From Chloroflexota bacterium (GTDB taxonomy: Bacteria > Chloroflexota > UBA5177 > JANWHV01): a stretch of DNA of 5,091 nt. The position numbers were made by a program, and so were the translations under genes. Position 1 is the stretch's first letter; every line of letters begins with the position of its first letter. The notes beneath the pieces are model-generated. The model was not told the DNA's origin. It did no database searches and was given only the letters and a program-made list of their open reading frames with translations. The stretch is taken from NCBI GenBank assembly GCA_025450375.1, contig JANWHO010000108.1, positions 1 through 5,091 on the forward strand, read 5' to 3'. Below are positions 1 to 5,091 of the stretch, piece after piece.

Positions 1-218
1 CGCGGAACCTTCTCCTCACCCGGCTGGGGATTGTGCTTCCACTCTGGTTCACGATTGCCCTGGCCATGGCTAATCAGCAGACCGGGGTCGGCTTCCTCCT
101 CCCGGTCGCCCTGATCGGCGCCGGGCTGTGCTGGGCCCTGAGCATCTGGCGAGCCGGGCAGGCCCCGATGCCTCGGTTGCTCGCAGGCCGTACGCAACTG
201 GGCCAACGCTTACGCTAA
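1..218 (+). CDS. C-terminal end of an integral membrane protein (5' partial)
   Basis: The frame is open from the left edge (first full codon at 3) to a TAA at 216-218, giving 71 visible residues with no stop. It holds two hydrophobic stretches, roughly visible residues 8-23 (with LPLWFTIALAMA) and 30-49 (with FLLPVALIGAGLCWALSIW), separated by a short polar turn (NQQTG). An arginine-rich tail follows (Arg at 50, 58, 63, 69 and 71). By the positive-inside rule this suggests a two-helix hairpin with a cytoplasmic C-terminus. A GTG at 33 could be a start, but the hydrophobic first helix begins before it, so continuation from upstream is more likely. The family is not recognised; a transporter permease or another polytopic membrane protein would fit. 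It is co-directional with cysS, 111 bp upstream of it. No intrinsic terminator with a T-tract is seen between them. Confidence 0.6.
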   Translation, partial: RNLLLTRLGIVLPLWFTIALAMANQQTGVGFLLPVALIGAGLCWALSIWRAGQAPMPRLLAGRTQLGQRLR

Positions 219-241
219 CGGCGGTCGCGCTGGTAGGCTCA

Positions 242-281
242 TCGGTCGGATCCGTCGGATCGGACCGATCGGACCGACGGG
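242..281. repeat. 9-bp tandem repeats forming alternative hairpins upstream of cysS
   Basis: Four consecutive 9-mers occur: TCGGTCGGA (242-250), TCCGTCGGA (251-259), TCGGACCGA (260-268) and TCGGACCGA (269-277). The last two are identical, and each is an odd palindrome (TCGG-A-CCGA). The array can fold in at least two exclusive ways. One is an imperfect long hairpin starting with TCGGTC (242-247) paired to GACCGA (272-277). The other is a perfect 7-bp stem, CCGTCGG (252-258) with CCGACGG (274-280). No T-tract follows, so it does not look like an intrinsic terminator. It could be an operator, a leader-RNA structure or a simple repeat; the sequence does not decide. Confidence 0.7.
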
Positions 282-290
282 CTCACCGGG

Positions 291-296
291 TACACT
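291..296 (+). promoter_or_regulatory. Possible -10 element for cysS
   Basis: TACACT matches four of six positions of the bacterial -10 consensus and lies about 34 bp before the cysS start codon. No convincing -35 hexamer is present at 16-18 bp; that position is occupied by the 9-bp repeat array ending at 277-281. If this promoter is real, the repeats would overlap the -35 region and would be well placed to bind a regulator. The call is weak because a 4/6 match is common by chance. Confidence 0.2.
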
Positions 297-314
297 GAGG
301 GGGAGCGACCTACC

Positions 315-322
315 GGAGAAGG
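315..322 (+). promoter_or_regulatory. Ribosome binding site of cysS
   Basis: GGAGAAGG lies 7 nt before the GTG at 330 and matches the anti-Shine-Dalgarno sequence well. It supports the GTG start, which gives the expected CysRS N-terminus (MRIYNTLTR). Confidence 0.7.
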
Positions 323-329
323 TAATCCA

Positions 330-2732
330 GTGCGGATCTATAACACCCTTACTCGATCTCTGAACGAGATCATTCCCCTGCATCCGGGGGAAATTCGGAT
401 GTATACCTGCGGTCCCACGGTCTATCGCAACATTCACATCGGGAATCTGCGGTCTTTCGCCACCGCTGATTGGCTGCGGAGAGTCCTGGAATACCAGGGA
501 CTCCGGGTGACCATGGTCAAGAACATCACCGATGTCGGGCATATGCGGCAGGAGGTTCTCGACCGCGGCGAGGACAAAATCATCGCGCAGGCACGGAAGG
601 AGGGGCGGACCGCCGCCCAGATCGCCGCCTTCTATACGGCGGCCTTCCAGGCGGACGAGCGGGCGCTCAATATCCTCCCACCCCATGTGGCGCCCCGCGC
701 CACCGATCACGTTCCCCAGATGTTGGCGATCGTGAGCGATCTACTAGCCAAGGGGCTCGCCTATGAGGTACGGGGAAACGTGTTTTTCGACGTTACCCGC
801 TTCCCATCCTACGGCGCGCTTTCCGGCAACCAACTCGATCAATCGTTGGCCCTGGACGAGGACGGTGAGGCTCTGGGGAAACGCCATCCGGAAGACTTTC
901 CGCTCTGGAAGGCCGCCGAGCCGGATCGGGAAATGGCCTGGGAGAGTCCCTGGGGCCGCGGGTTTCCCGGCTGGCACATTGAATGTAGCGCCATGGCGAT
1001 TACCCACCTTGGCCCCACTCTCGACCTGCATACCGGCGGGGTAGATAACATTTTCCCCCATCATGAGGATGAAATCGCCCAAAGCGAAGGATATACTGGC
1101 GTCCCCTTCGCGCGGATTTGGGTTCATACCCAGCACCTTCTGTCCGATGGGCAAAAGATGGCCAAGTCCACCGGCAACGCCTATACCATGGAAGACCTAA
1201 TCCGTCGCGGATTCGACCCCATGGCCCTCCGTTATCTCTTCTGCACCGTGCACTATCGGAGCCGGATTAATTTTACTTTTGCCTCCCTTCGTGCCGCCCA
1301 AACGGGACTCAACCGCCTCCGGCTGGCCCTGCTGGACATGCCCGAGGGAGAGGAATCCAAGGAGGCGGATAACAGTGCCGGAGTCCGGCAGTGTCGGGCC
1401 GACTTCATGGCCGCGCTAGAGAGCAATCTTCATCTGCCACGAGCCCTGGCCATCATCTGGGATCTAGCACGCCGGAACCGCTACCATCTCTCCTCATCCG
1501 TTCGCCGGGCACTGGTGCTGGACTTCGACCGGATTCTGGGGCTTGGCCTTGCCGATTGGTTGGCGGCTCACTCCGGCCCCGCCCCAGTAGTTCAGGCTGA
1601 CGACGGACTGGAAGTTCGTCCGCGAGTGCTGGCCTTGTCGGCGGATCGCGCCCGCGCCCGCGCCGAGCGGGACTACGAACGAGCCGATCAGATCCGCGCC
1701 CTTGTCGAATCCGCCGGCTTCGCGGTGCGCGACACATCGGCTGGACCCTACATAACCCGGCGTCCCGACCGCGACGTCCCAGTGATCGCGCGGTCCGCCG
1801 ATACCGCGGATCGGTTGGCCGAACCGTCCACCTACGCCTATTCCGTGCATCTCCTGGCCCACGACAGCCTCGACGACTTGCGGCGCTGCGTGGAGAGTAT
1901 CCTCCGCCATCCACCGGACGGCAGCCTGGAACTCGTCGTGGTGGACAATGGATCGACCGATGGCACTCAGGACTACGCCCGCCAATTGGCGCGCGAGCCG
2001 CTGACCACCGTGCAAGGGACTCCGGTAGCGACTCAGGTCTTTCTCGCCGACCACAACATGGGCTTTGGGGCCGGGCGGAATGCCGGCCTACGGGCCGCTC
2101 GGGGCGAGATCGTGGTGGTGATGGACACCTCCATCGAGATCGCCGGTGACATCTGGACCCCGCTGCAAGCCGCCCTGGCCGACCCACATATTGGCCTGGT
2201 TGGTCCCTACGCCCTCGTCACCGAGAACCTCAAGGATTTCAGCGAAATCGCGACAGGGAACGCCGATGCCGTGGAAGGCTACCTGATTGCCTGTCGGCGC
2301 TCTTTGCTGACCGAGACCGGATTATTTGACGAGCGGTTCCGCTTCTACCGGCTGGCGGACATCCACCTCAGCTTCTTTTGCAAGGCGGCGGGGTACCTGA
2401 TTCAGGCGGTCCCCGAGGTGGCGGCGCGAGTGATCAAACACCCACACCGCGAGTGGTTCGCGCTCACCGAGGAGGAGCGTGCGACGCGAAGCAAGCGTAA
2501 CTTTGACCTCTTTTATCGTCGCTGGCATCACGGGCAGAGCCTGCTCGCGGCGAACTACGATCCCAGCCACCATTGGTTCGGCCACGACCATGAGCATCAC
2601 GTCGGTGGAACCCATCCCCATTCACCCAGTGAGTTGCCGATCAAAAACCAATCTCATTCGCACGAGCACCGGCATTGGCCCGACCATTCCCACACCCATG
2701 CGCATTCCCACGCGCGCCCAAGGGAAGAGTAA
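330..2732 (+). CDS. cysS: Cysteinyl-tRNA synthetase fused to a family-2 glycosyltransferase-like domain and a His-rich tail
   Basis: Class I cysteinyl-tRNA synthetase charges tRNA-Cys with cysteine in the cytoplasm using ATP. The HIGH motif is present as HIGN (36-39) and the KMSKS loop as KMAKS (276-280). The active-site zinc ligands fit Cys27, Cys219 (in GWHIECS), His244 and Glu248 (in FPHHEDE). The alpha-helical and anticodon-binding C-terminal part runs to about 478, ending in the typical RAxRDYERADQIR...GPYITRR pattern. A free-standing CysRS is usually about 460-500 residues; this protein has 800. After a linker (about 479-502) comes a GT2 (GT-A fold) domain, about 503-735, with VVVDNGSTDGT (536-546) and NMGFGAGRNAGLRAARG (576-592). 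It continues with MDTS (598-601) where a DxD would be expected, and GLFDERFRFYRLAD (664-677). Residues 733-794 carry about 19 histidines. The GTG start has a strong Shine-Dalgarno site. No internal start with a ribosome binding site was seen at the domain junction, so one polypeptide is inferred. The CysRS role is secure; the role of the added domains is unknown. Confidence 0.93.
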   Translation: MRIYNTLTRSLNEIIPLHPGEIRMYTCGPTVYRNIHIGNLRSFATADWLRRVLEYQGLRVTMVKNITDVGHMRQEVLDRGEDKIIAQARKEGRTAAQIAAFYTAAFQADERALNILPPHVAPRATDHVPQMLAIVSDLLAKGLAYEVRGNVFFDVTRFPSYGALSGNQLDQSLALDEDGEALGKRHPEDFPLWKAAEPDREMAWESPWGRGFPGWHIECSAMAITHLGPTLDLHTGGVDNIFPHHEDEIAQSEGYTGVPFARIWVHTQHLLSDGQKMAKSTGNAYTMEDLIRRGFDPMALRYLFCTVHYRSRINFTFASLRAAQTGLNRLRLALLDMPEGEESKEADNSAGVRQCRADFMAALESNLHLPRALAIIWDLARRNRYHLSSSVRRALVLDFDRILGLGLADWLAAHSGPAPVVQADDGLEVRPRVLALSADRARARAERDYERADQIRALVESAGFAVRDTSAGPYITRRPDRDVPVIARSADTADRLAEPSTYAYSVHLLAHDSLDDLRRCVESILRHPPDGSLELVVVDNGSTDGTQDYARQLAREPLTTVQGTPVATQVFLADHNMGFGAGRNAGLRAARGEIVVVMDTSIEIAGDIWTPLQAALADPHIGLVGPYALVTENLKDFSEIATGNADAVEGYLIACRRSLLTETGLFDERFRFYRLADIHLSFFCKAAGYLIQAVPEVAARVIKHPHREWFALTEEERATRSKRNFDLFYRRWHHGQSLLAANYDPSHHWFGHDHEHHVGGTHPHSPSELPIKNQSHSHEHRHWPDHSHTHAHSHARPREE

Positions 2733-2742
2733 AGAATCAGTC

Positions 2743-3489
2743 ATGATGAACAAGGAAGTAGATCACGGAGGCCCGATCGCCCTGGTTGGGTCCGGTGAAT
2801 TCCTCCCGGTGATGGACGAGACCGATCTGGCGCTCCTCGAACAGTTGGGCGGCCCGACTTCGACCCGCGTGGTGGTCCTGCCCACCGCGTCCGGGCTGGA
2901 GGAACCGGGAAGTCCGGCCCGCTGGGCCCGCATGGGAGTGGAGCACTTTGGCCGTCTTGGGGCTCAGGTGGAGGCGGTCCCGATCCTCAGCCGCCAGGAT
3001 GCCCAAGATCCTCGCTGGCTGCCTATCCTGGAAGGGGCGAGCTTTTTCTACTTCTCCGGCGGCAATCCGCTCCATCTGATCGAGACAATGCGTGACACCC
3101 CCGCCTGGTCCGCGATCCTCCGCCGCCATGCCGAGGGCGCCGTTCTGGCTGGCTGCAGCGCCGGAGCGATGGCGATTTGCGGCCGGACCTCGCGGCTCCG
3201 CGCCCTCCGGGACGATGGACAACCGGACTGGATTCCCGCCCTAGGCCTCCTTCCGCGGCTGATTGTGCTTCCTCACTACGACCGGATGGCCGCTTTTGTC
3301 GGTCAGGACGTAGTGGACAGAGTGACCGCAAGCGTCCCAGAAGGCGCGGTGCTGCTAGGGATCGAGGAGGACACGGCGCTCACCCGCCTGAACGGCGCCG
3401 CCTGGCGCGTGAGCGGCGCCCGAAACGTATGGGTATTCACCGGCCACGGTAGCGTGACGCACGGAGCGGGTAACAGGGTTGACATCTAA
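2743..3489 (+). CDS. Peptidase S51 family protein (cyanophycinase / dipeptidase E-like)
   Basis: This 248-residue protein has the class I glutamine-amidotransferase-like fold of S51 serine peptidases. Visible marks are an N-terminal strand PIALVGSGEF (11-20), VVVLPTAS (43-50), FFYFSGGNPLHL (101-112), and the nucleophile elbow GCSAGAM (137-143) with Ser139. A probable catalytic His178 follows in LPHYDRM, and an acidic segment GIEEDTAL lies at 206-213. S51 members include cyanophycinase, which hydrolyses cyanophycin to beta-Asp-Arg, and dipeptidase E for Asp-X dipeptides. The length is close to those families and there is no signal peptide, so it is probably cytoplasmic. No cyanophycin synthetase is in view, so the substrate is undetermined. 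The reading frame is open far upstream, but only the ATGs at 2743 and 2746 give the correct N-terminus. AGGGAAG (2721-2727) is a rather distant Shine-Dalgarno. The gene starts 10 bp after the cysS stop, which suggests co-transcription. Confidence 0.85.
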   Translation: MMNKEVDHGGPIALVGSGEFLPVMDETDLALLEQLGGPTSTRVVVLPTASGLEEPGSPARWARMGVEHFGRLGAQVEAVPILSRQDAQDPRWLPILEGASFFYFSGGNPLHLIETMRDTPAWSAILRRHAEGAVLAGCSAGAMAICGRTSRLRALRDDGQPDWIPALGLLPRLIVLPHYDRMAAFVGQDVVDRVTASVPEGAVLLGIEEDTALTRLNGAAWRVSGARNVWVFTGHGSVTHGAGNRVDI

Positions 3490-3507
3490 GGGCATTCGTC
3501 TTGCGGC

Positions 3508-4335
3508 TTATTGAGCTTGATCAAGATGAGGAGCGAATGTGACATAGGCCAGTCCGCCCAGGTCGAGAAGGAGAAGCACGACGCGAAGCAGTCCGGGCAA
3601 GGGCACGAAGGGCAGGAGTAACAGGACGAACACGATGGCCGCGCCTACCTGGACCGCCTGCCATTCCGGTTCGGAGCGGAGCAGCGACTGCATGGTGACG
3701 GTGGGAGTCGGGTCCTGAGCGGTGGGCGCGGCGGTAGCCAGGCGATCAGGGTGCATTGCCTGGTCGAGAGGACGGAGCAGAGCCTGCCAGGTCTTGGGGT
3801 CGGCCCCCTTTCCCCGCCATTCGAGGTCGTCAACGGCGGTGTCGAGCACATTCATACAGTACGTTCGCTCGTTTGGCCCCAGGCTGGCAAACTCCATCGC
3901 GTCACGCACCGCCGCCTCAAAGCCATACTGAAAGGCGCGGTCGCCGACCGCGAGTGTATCCAACAGCATATATTCAACCATGCTCACGACCCTCAGAAAA
4001 TCACGCCGAGGCAAGCTGGGGATCACCCGGAGCGCGGCGCTGGCCACTACCGACCGGATGGCCTCGATGCGCGAATCGGACCGCGCGGTGACTTCCTGGC
4101 TCGCGGCGTCTTGCGCTTCGCTTTGAGTGCGGAGGATCTCGCCGATCGCCACGTACGCTTGATTGACCAGCTTGAACCGGCGTTCGGCGTCGGCCCGCTG
4201 GGTATCACTCCCGCTCGCGTGTCGATCTGGATGCCAGGCCAGGCTCAGCCTACGATAGGCTCGCTTCAGATCGTCGGCGCCGGCCGTGCGCGAGAGGCCA
4301 AGAACACTGTAAGGGTCGACAATCTCATCCTGCAT
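3508..4335 (-). CDS. Membrane-anchored J-domain (DnaJ-like) co-chaperone
   Basis: This 275-residue protein has an N-terminal J domain (about 6-66): DPYSVLGL in helix I, LKRAYRRLSLAWHPDRH with the HPD tripeptide at 35-37, and RFKLVNQAYVAI in helix III. J domains stimulate the ATPase of an Hsp70 such as DnaK through HPD. The Gly/Phe-rich and zinc-finger regions of DnaJ are absent, so this is a class C-type J protein and not dnaJ itself. The middle (about 85-200) is soluble, probably helical, and not recognised. A second HPDR occurs at 195-198, outside any J domain. The C-terminus (about 228-268) is two hydrophobic stretches with a proline-containing turn (PFVPLPG), consistent with a membrane hairpin that leaves the J domain in the cytoplasm. 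The ATG at 4335 is the only plausible start: no ATG, GTG or TTG occurs in frame back to the upstream stop. The Shine-Dalgarno is weak. The gene converges with the S51 peptidase gene and is divergent from the secreted-protein gene. Confidence 0.85.
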   Translation of the reverse strand: MQDEIVDPYSVLGLSRTAGADDLKRAYRRLSLAWHPDRHASGSDTQRADAERRFKLVNQAYVAIGEILRTQSEAQDAASQEVTARSDSRIEAIRSVVASAALRVIPSLPRRDFLRVVSMVEYMLLDTLAVGDRAFQYGFEAAVRDAMEFASLGPNERTYCMNVLDTAVDDLEWRGKGADPKTWQALLRPLDQAMHPDRLATAAPTAQDPTPTVTMQSLLRSEPEWQAVQVGAAIVFVLLLLPFVPLPGLLRVVLLLLDLGGLAYVTFAPHLDQAQ

Positions 4336-4389
4336 CCACTCGTGCCCGATCGGGAGGGGCGCCGCTGGGCGCGGGTTTCATCAGGGGAC

Positions 4390-4419
4390 AGCATACCCCA
4401 CGCTCAGCATGGGACACAA
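4390..4419 (-). promoter_or_regulatory. Possible promoter for the J-domain gene
   Basis: Read on the minus strand, TTGTGT (4419-4414) and TATGCT (4395-4390) are separated by 18 bp. They match the -35 and -10 consensus at three and four positions. A start just downstream would give a leader of about 50 nt before the ATG at 4335. The TGTCAT boxes at 4454-4481 would then lie upstream of this -35. Matches of this quality occur by chance. Confidence 0.2.
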
Positions 4420-4453
4420 CCACGTTTTGCCTTTTGAGGCATGCCGCAATCTC

Positions 4454-4502
4454 TGTCATCGGAATGTCATGCATGTGTCATCAACCGATCATCCCAATGA
4501 CA
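4454..4502. promoter_or_regulatory. Three phased TGTCAT direct repeats with an inverted copy, Pho-box-like operator array
   Basis: TGTCAT occurs at 4454-4459, 4465-4470 and 4476-4481, a spacing of exactly 11 bp each time. An inverted copy, ATGACA, lies at 4497-4502, 21 bp from the third. Eleven-bp direct repeats with a CTGTCAT core are the architecture of PhoB-type (OmpR-family response regulator) Pho boxes; the first unit here reads CTGTCAT. The array sits in the divergent intergenic region, with the TGTCAT orientation pointing to the secreted-protein gene. The regulator and target are inferred, and the distance to the nearest good -10 (4600) is longer than in classical PhoB promoters. Confidence 0.5.
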
Positions 4503-4554
4503 TAGAGTACAAGACTGAGCGTTCGAGCCGGACAGGTGTCTAGGAGAATTCCCT

Positions 4555-4572
4555 CGCGGCTTTCCGGCCGCG
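4555..4572. other. GC-rich hairpin in the divergent intergenic region
   Basis: CGCGGC (4555-4560) pairs perfectly with GCCGCG (4567-4572) around a 6-nt loop, TTTCCG. No T-tract follows on either strand, so it is not an intrinsic terminator. It lies just upstream of the candidate -35 region at 4574. It may be incidental in GC-rich DNA. Confidence 0.4.
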
Positions 4573-4573
4573 A

Positions 4574-4605
4574 TTGCCTTAAGTGTCCAGATGGTACCAT
4601 ATAAT
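4574..4605 (+). promoter_or_regulatory. Candidate promoter with perfect TATAAT for the secreted-protein gene
   Basis: TATAAT at 4600-4605 is a perfect -10 consensus in otherwise GC-rich DNA. The best -35 candidate is TTGCCT (4574-4579), four of six matches but with a long 20-bp spacer; TTAAGT (4579-4584) gives 15 bp. The poor -35 suggests the promoter may need an activator. A perfect 10-bp palindrome, ATGGTACCAT (4591-4600), overlaps the first base of the -10 and could be an operator. Transcription would leave a leader of about 95 nt before the ATG at 4708. Confidence 0.4.
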
Positions 4606-4693
4606 CAAAGGTCAACTGGAACGCGGGATGCGGCGCCGTGGCCGGTAGTTTGGCGCATTCACCTTCCCGACTGTACCACGAGTTTGAGATCAA

Positions 4694-4703
4694 GAAAGAG
4701 AGA
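4694..4703 (+). promoter_or_regulatory. Ribosome binding site of the secreted-protein gene
   Basis: The purine run GAAAGAGAGA ends 4 nt before the ATG at 4708. It supports that start over the internal ATG at codon 36. Confidence 0.5.
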
Positions 4704-4707
4704 TTGT

Positions 4708-5091
4708 ATGCACCCTCGCCTCAACCACGGATGTGGGCTAGTCTTGGGTTCAGCGGCACGTCCACCACGGCGTTCCGCCCTTCGCCGCGGTGGACGCTGG
4801 GTCGCCATCGCCATGGTGCTGGCTACCGTTGGTCCATTGCCCACGGTTGGGGTTGCCGCCGCGGCGCCCTCCAGCCCGTCCCTGAAGCCCAGTGTACCCT
4901 CGGGCCAACCGGTGGGTACCACGATCACCTGGACCGCCGCATCCTCCGGACTCAAAAGCCCGGTCTACCGCTTTAGCGTGGGCCTGACCCACCAGCCCGC
5001 CACGATAGTCCGAGATTACAGCCTCGCGGCCACCTTCAGCTGGACGCCGTTGCGGGAGGGCACCTACACGATCAATACCGCCGTGAAGGAC
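4708..5091 (+). CDS. N-terminus of a secreted protein with an Ig-like beta-sandwich segment (3' partial)
   Basis: The frame is open from ATG 4708 to the window end, 128 residues. It has a long arginine-rich n-region (Arg at 18, 21, 22, 26, 27 and 30). A hydrophobic core WVAIAMVLATVG (31-42) follows, then an alanine-rich likely signal-peptidase site (VAAAAPS, cut near 52-53). The mature part reads PVGTTITWTA (68-77), PVYRFSVG (85-92), TIVRDYS (99-105) and TFSWTPLREGTYTI (109-122). This alternates like a beta-sandwich domain of PKD or Ig-like type. From memory, similar 'PVGTxITWTA...YRFSVG...VRDYS...WTP..EGTYxI' segments occur at the start of secreted Chloroflexota proteins, including some arylsulfotransferase-like ones; that is a weak lead and was not checked. 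The RR at 26-27 does not make a proper Tat motif. Expected location is outside the membrane. The catalytic or main domain, if any, lies beyond the window. Confidence 0.75.
   Translation, partial: MHPRLNHGCGLVLGSAARPPRRSALRRGGRWVAIAMVLATVGPLPTVGVAAAAPSSPSLKPSVPSGQPVGTTITWTAASSGLKSPVYRFSVGLTHQPATIVRDYSLAATFSWTPLREGTYTINTAVKD

Noticed and set aside
219..329. T-box riboswitch controlling cysS
   Set aside because: The leader is only 111 bp and lacks the conserved T-box sequence and an antiterminator/terminator pair with a T-tract.
210..710. 166-residue minus-strand reading frame across the cysS start
   Set aside because: It is antisense to confidently assigned CysRS motifs and has no family features; typical shadow frame in GC-rich DNA.
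330..1763. MshC (mycothiol cysteine ligase) instead of a true CysRS
   Set aside because: The anticodon-binding C-terminal region and its typical ending are present, which MshC lacks; the zinc ligands and signature motifs fit CysRS.
2479..2742. N-terminal extension of the S51 peptidase reading frame upstream of 2743
   Set aside because: The frame is open, but it overlaps the His-rich coding end of cysS in another frame, and the translation is low-complexity with no family similarity. The real N-terminus begins at 2743 or 2746.
2743..3489. True cyanophycinase assignment (cphB)
   Set aside because: The fold and catalytic residues fit S51 in general, but no cyanophycin synthetase or other substrate-specific evidence is in view.
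4429..4445. Short inverted repeats TGCCT...AGGCA and GGCATGCC as a terminator or operator
   Set aside because: The stems are only 4-5 bp, overlap each other and have no T-tract, which is too little to support a call.
4481..4693. Small 70-residue minus-strand reading frame in the divergent intergenic region
   Set aside because: No ribosome binding site or recognisable domain was found. It crosses the candidate promoter, the hairpin and the TGTCAT array, and looks like a chance open frame.
4638..4976. 112-residue plus-strand reading frame overlapping the secreted-protein start
   Set aside because: It lies in a different frame from the signal-peptide-bearing gene and has no domain features. 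The frame starting at 4708 has a signal peptide, beta-strand pattern and better ribosome binding site.

Overview
This is a GC-rich window (clearly above 60% G+C by eye) from a bacterial chromosome. It holds three complete genes and two that run off the edges. The cysteinyl-tRNA synthetase (CysRS) subtype, with 'MYTCGPTVYR' and a HIGN variant of the HIGH motif, together with the small S51 peptidase and the style of the secreted protein, made me think of Chloroflexota, perhaps the Thermomicrobia/Sphaerobacter side. That is an impression from remembered families and was not tested. There is no sign of phage, insertion sequences, CRISPR, rRNA or tRNA.

Layout, left to right. (1) At 1-218 (+) is the C-terminal end of a small-loop integral membrane protein that begins outside the window. 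(2) A 111-bp gap (219-329) contains a run of 9-bp tandem, self-complementary repeats. (3) At 330-2732 (+) is an 800-residue single-frame fusion: complete class I CysRS (about residues 1-478), a short linker, a family-2 glycosyltransferase-like domain (about 503-735), and a very His-rich tail (about 733-794). (4) Ten bases later, at 2743-3489 (+), is a 248-residue S51 (cyanophycinase/dipeptidase E-like) serine peptidase, probably co-transcribed with cysS. (5) At 3508-4335 (-), converging on the peptidase gene with an 18-bp gap, is a 275-residue J-domain protein with a C-terminal membrane hairpin. (6) A 372-bp divergent intergenic region (4336-4707) contains three TGTCAT boxes exactly 11 bp apart plus an inverted copy, a GC hairpin, and a perfect TATAAT abutting a 10-bp palindrome. 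(7) From 4708 to the window end (+) is the N-terminus of a secreted protein with a signal peptide and a beta-sandwich-like segment; it is cut off at 128 residues.

The genes do not form an obvious single pathway. The notable items are the cysS-glycosyltransferase-His-tail fusion, which appears to be translated as one polypeptide, and the phased, Pho-box-like repeat array between the J-domain gene and the secreted-protein gene.
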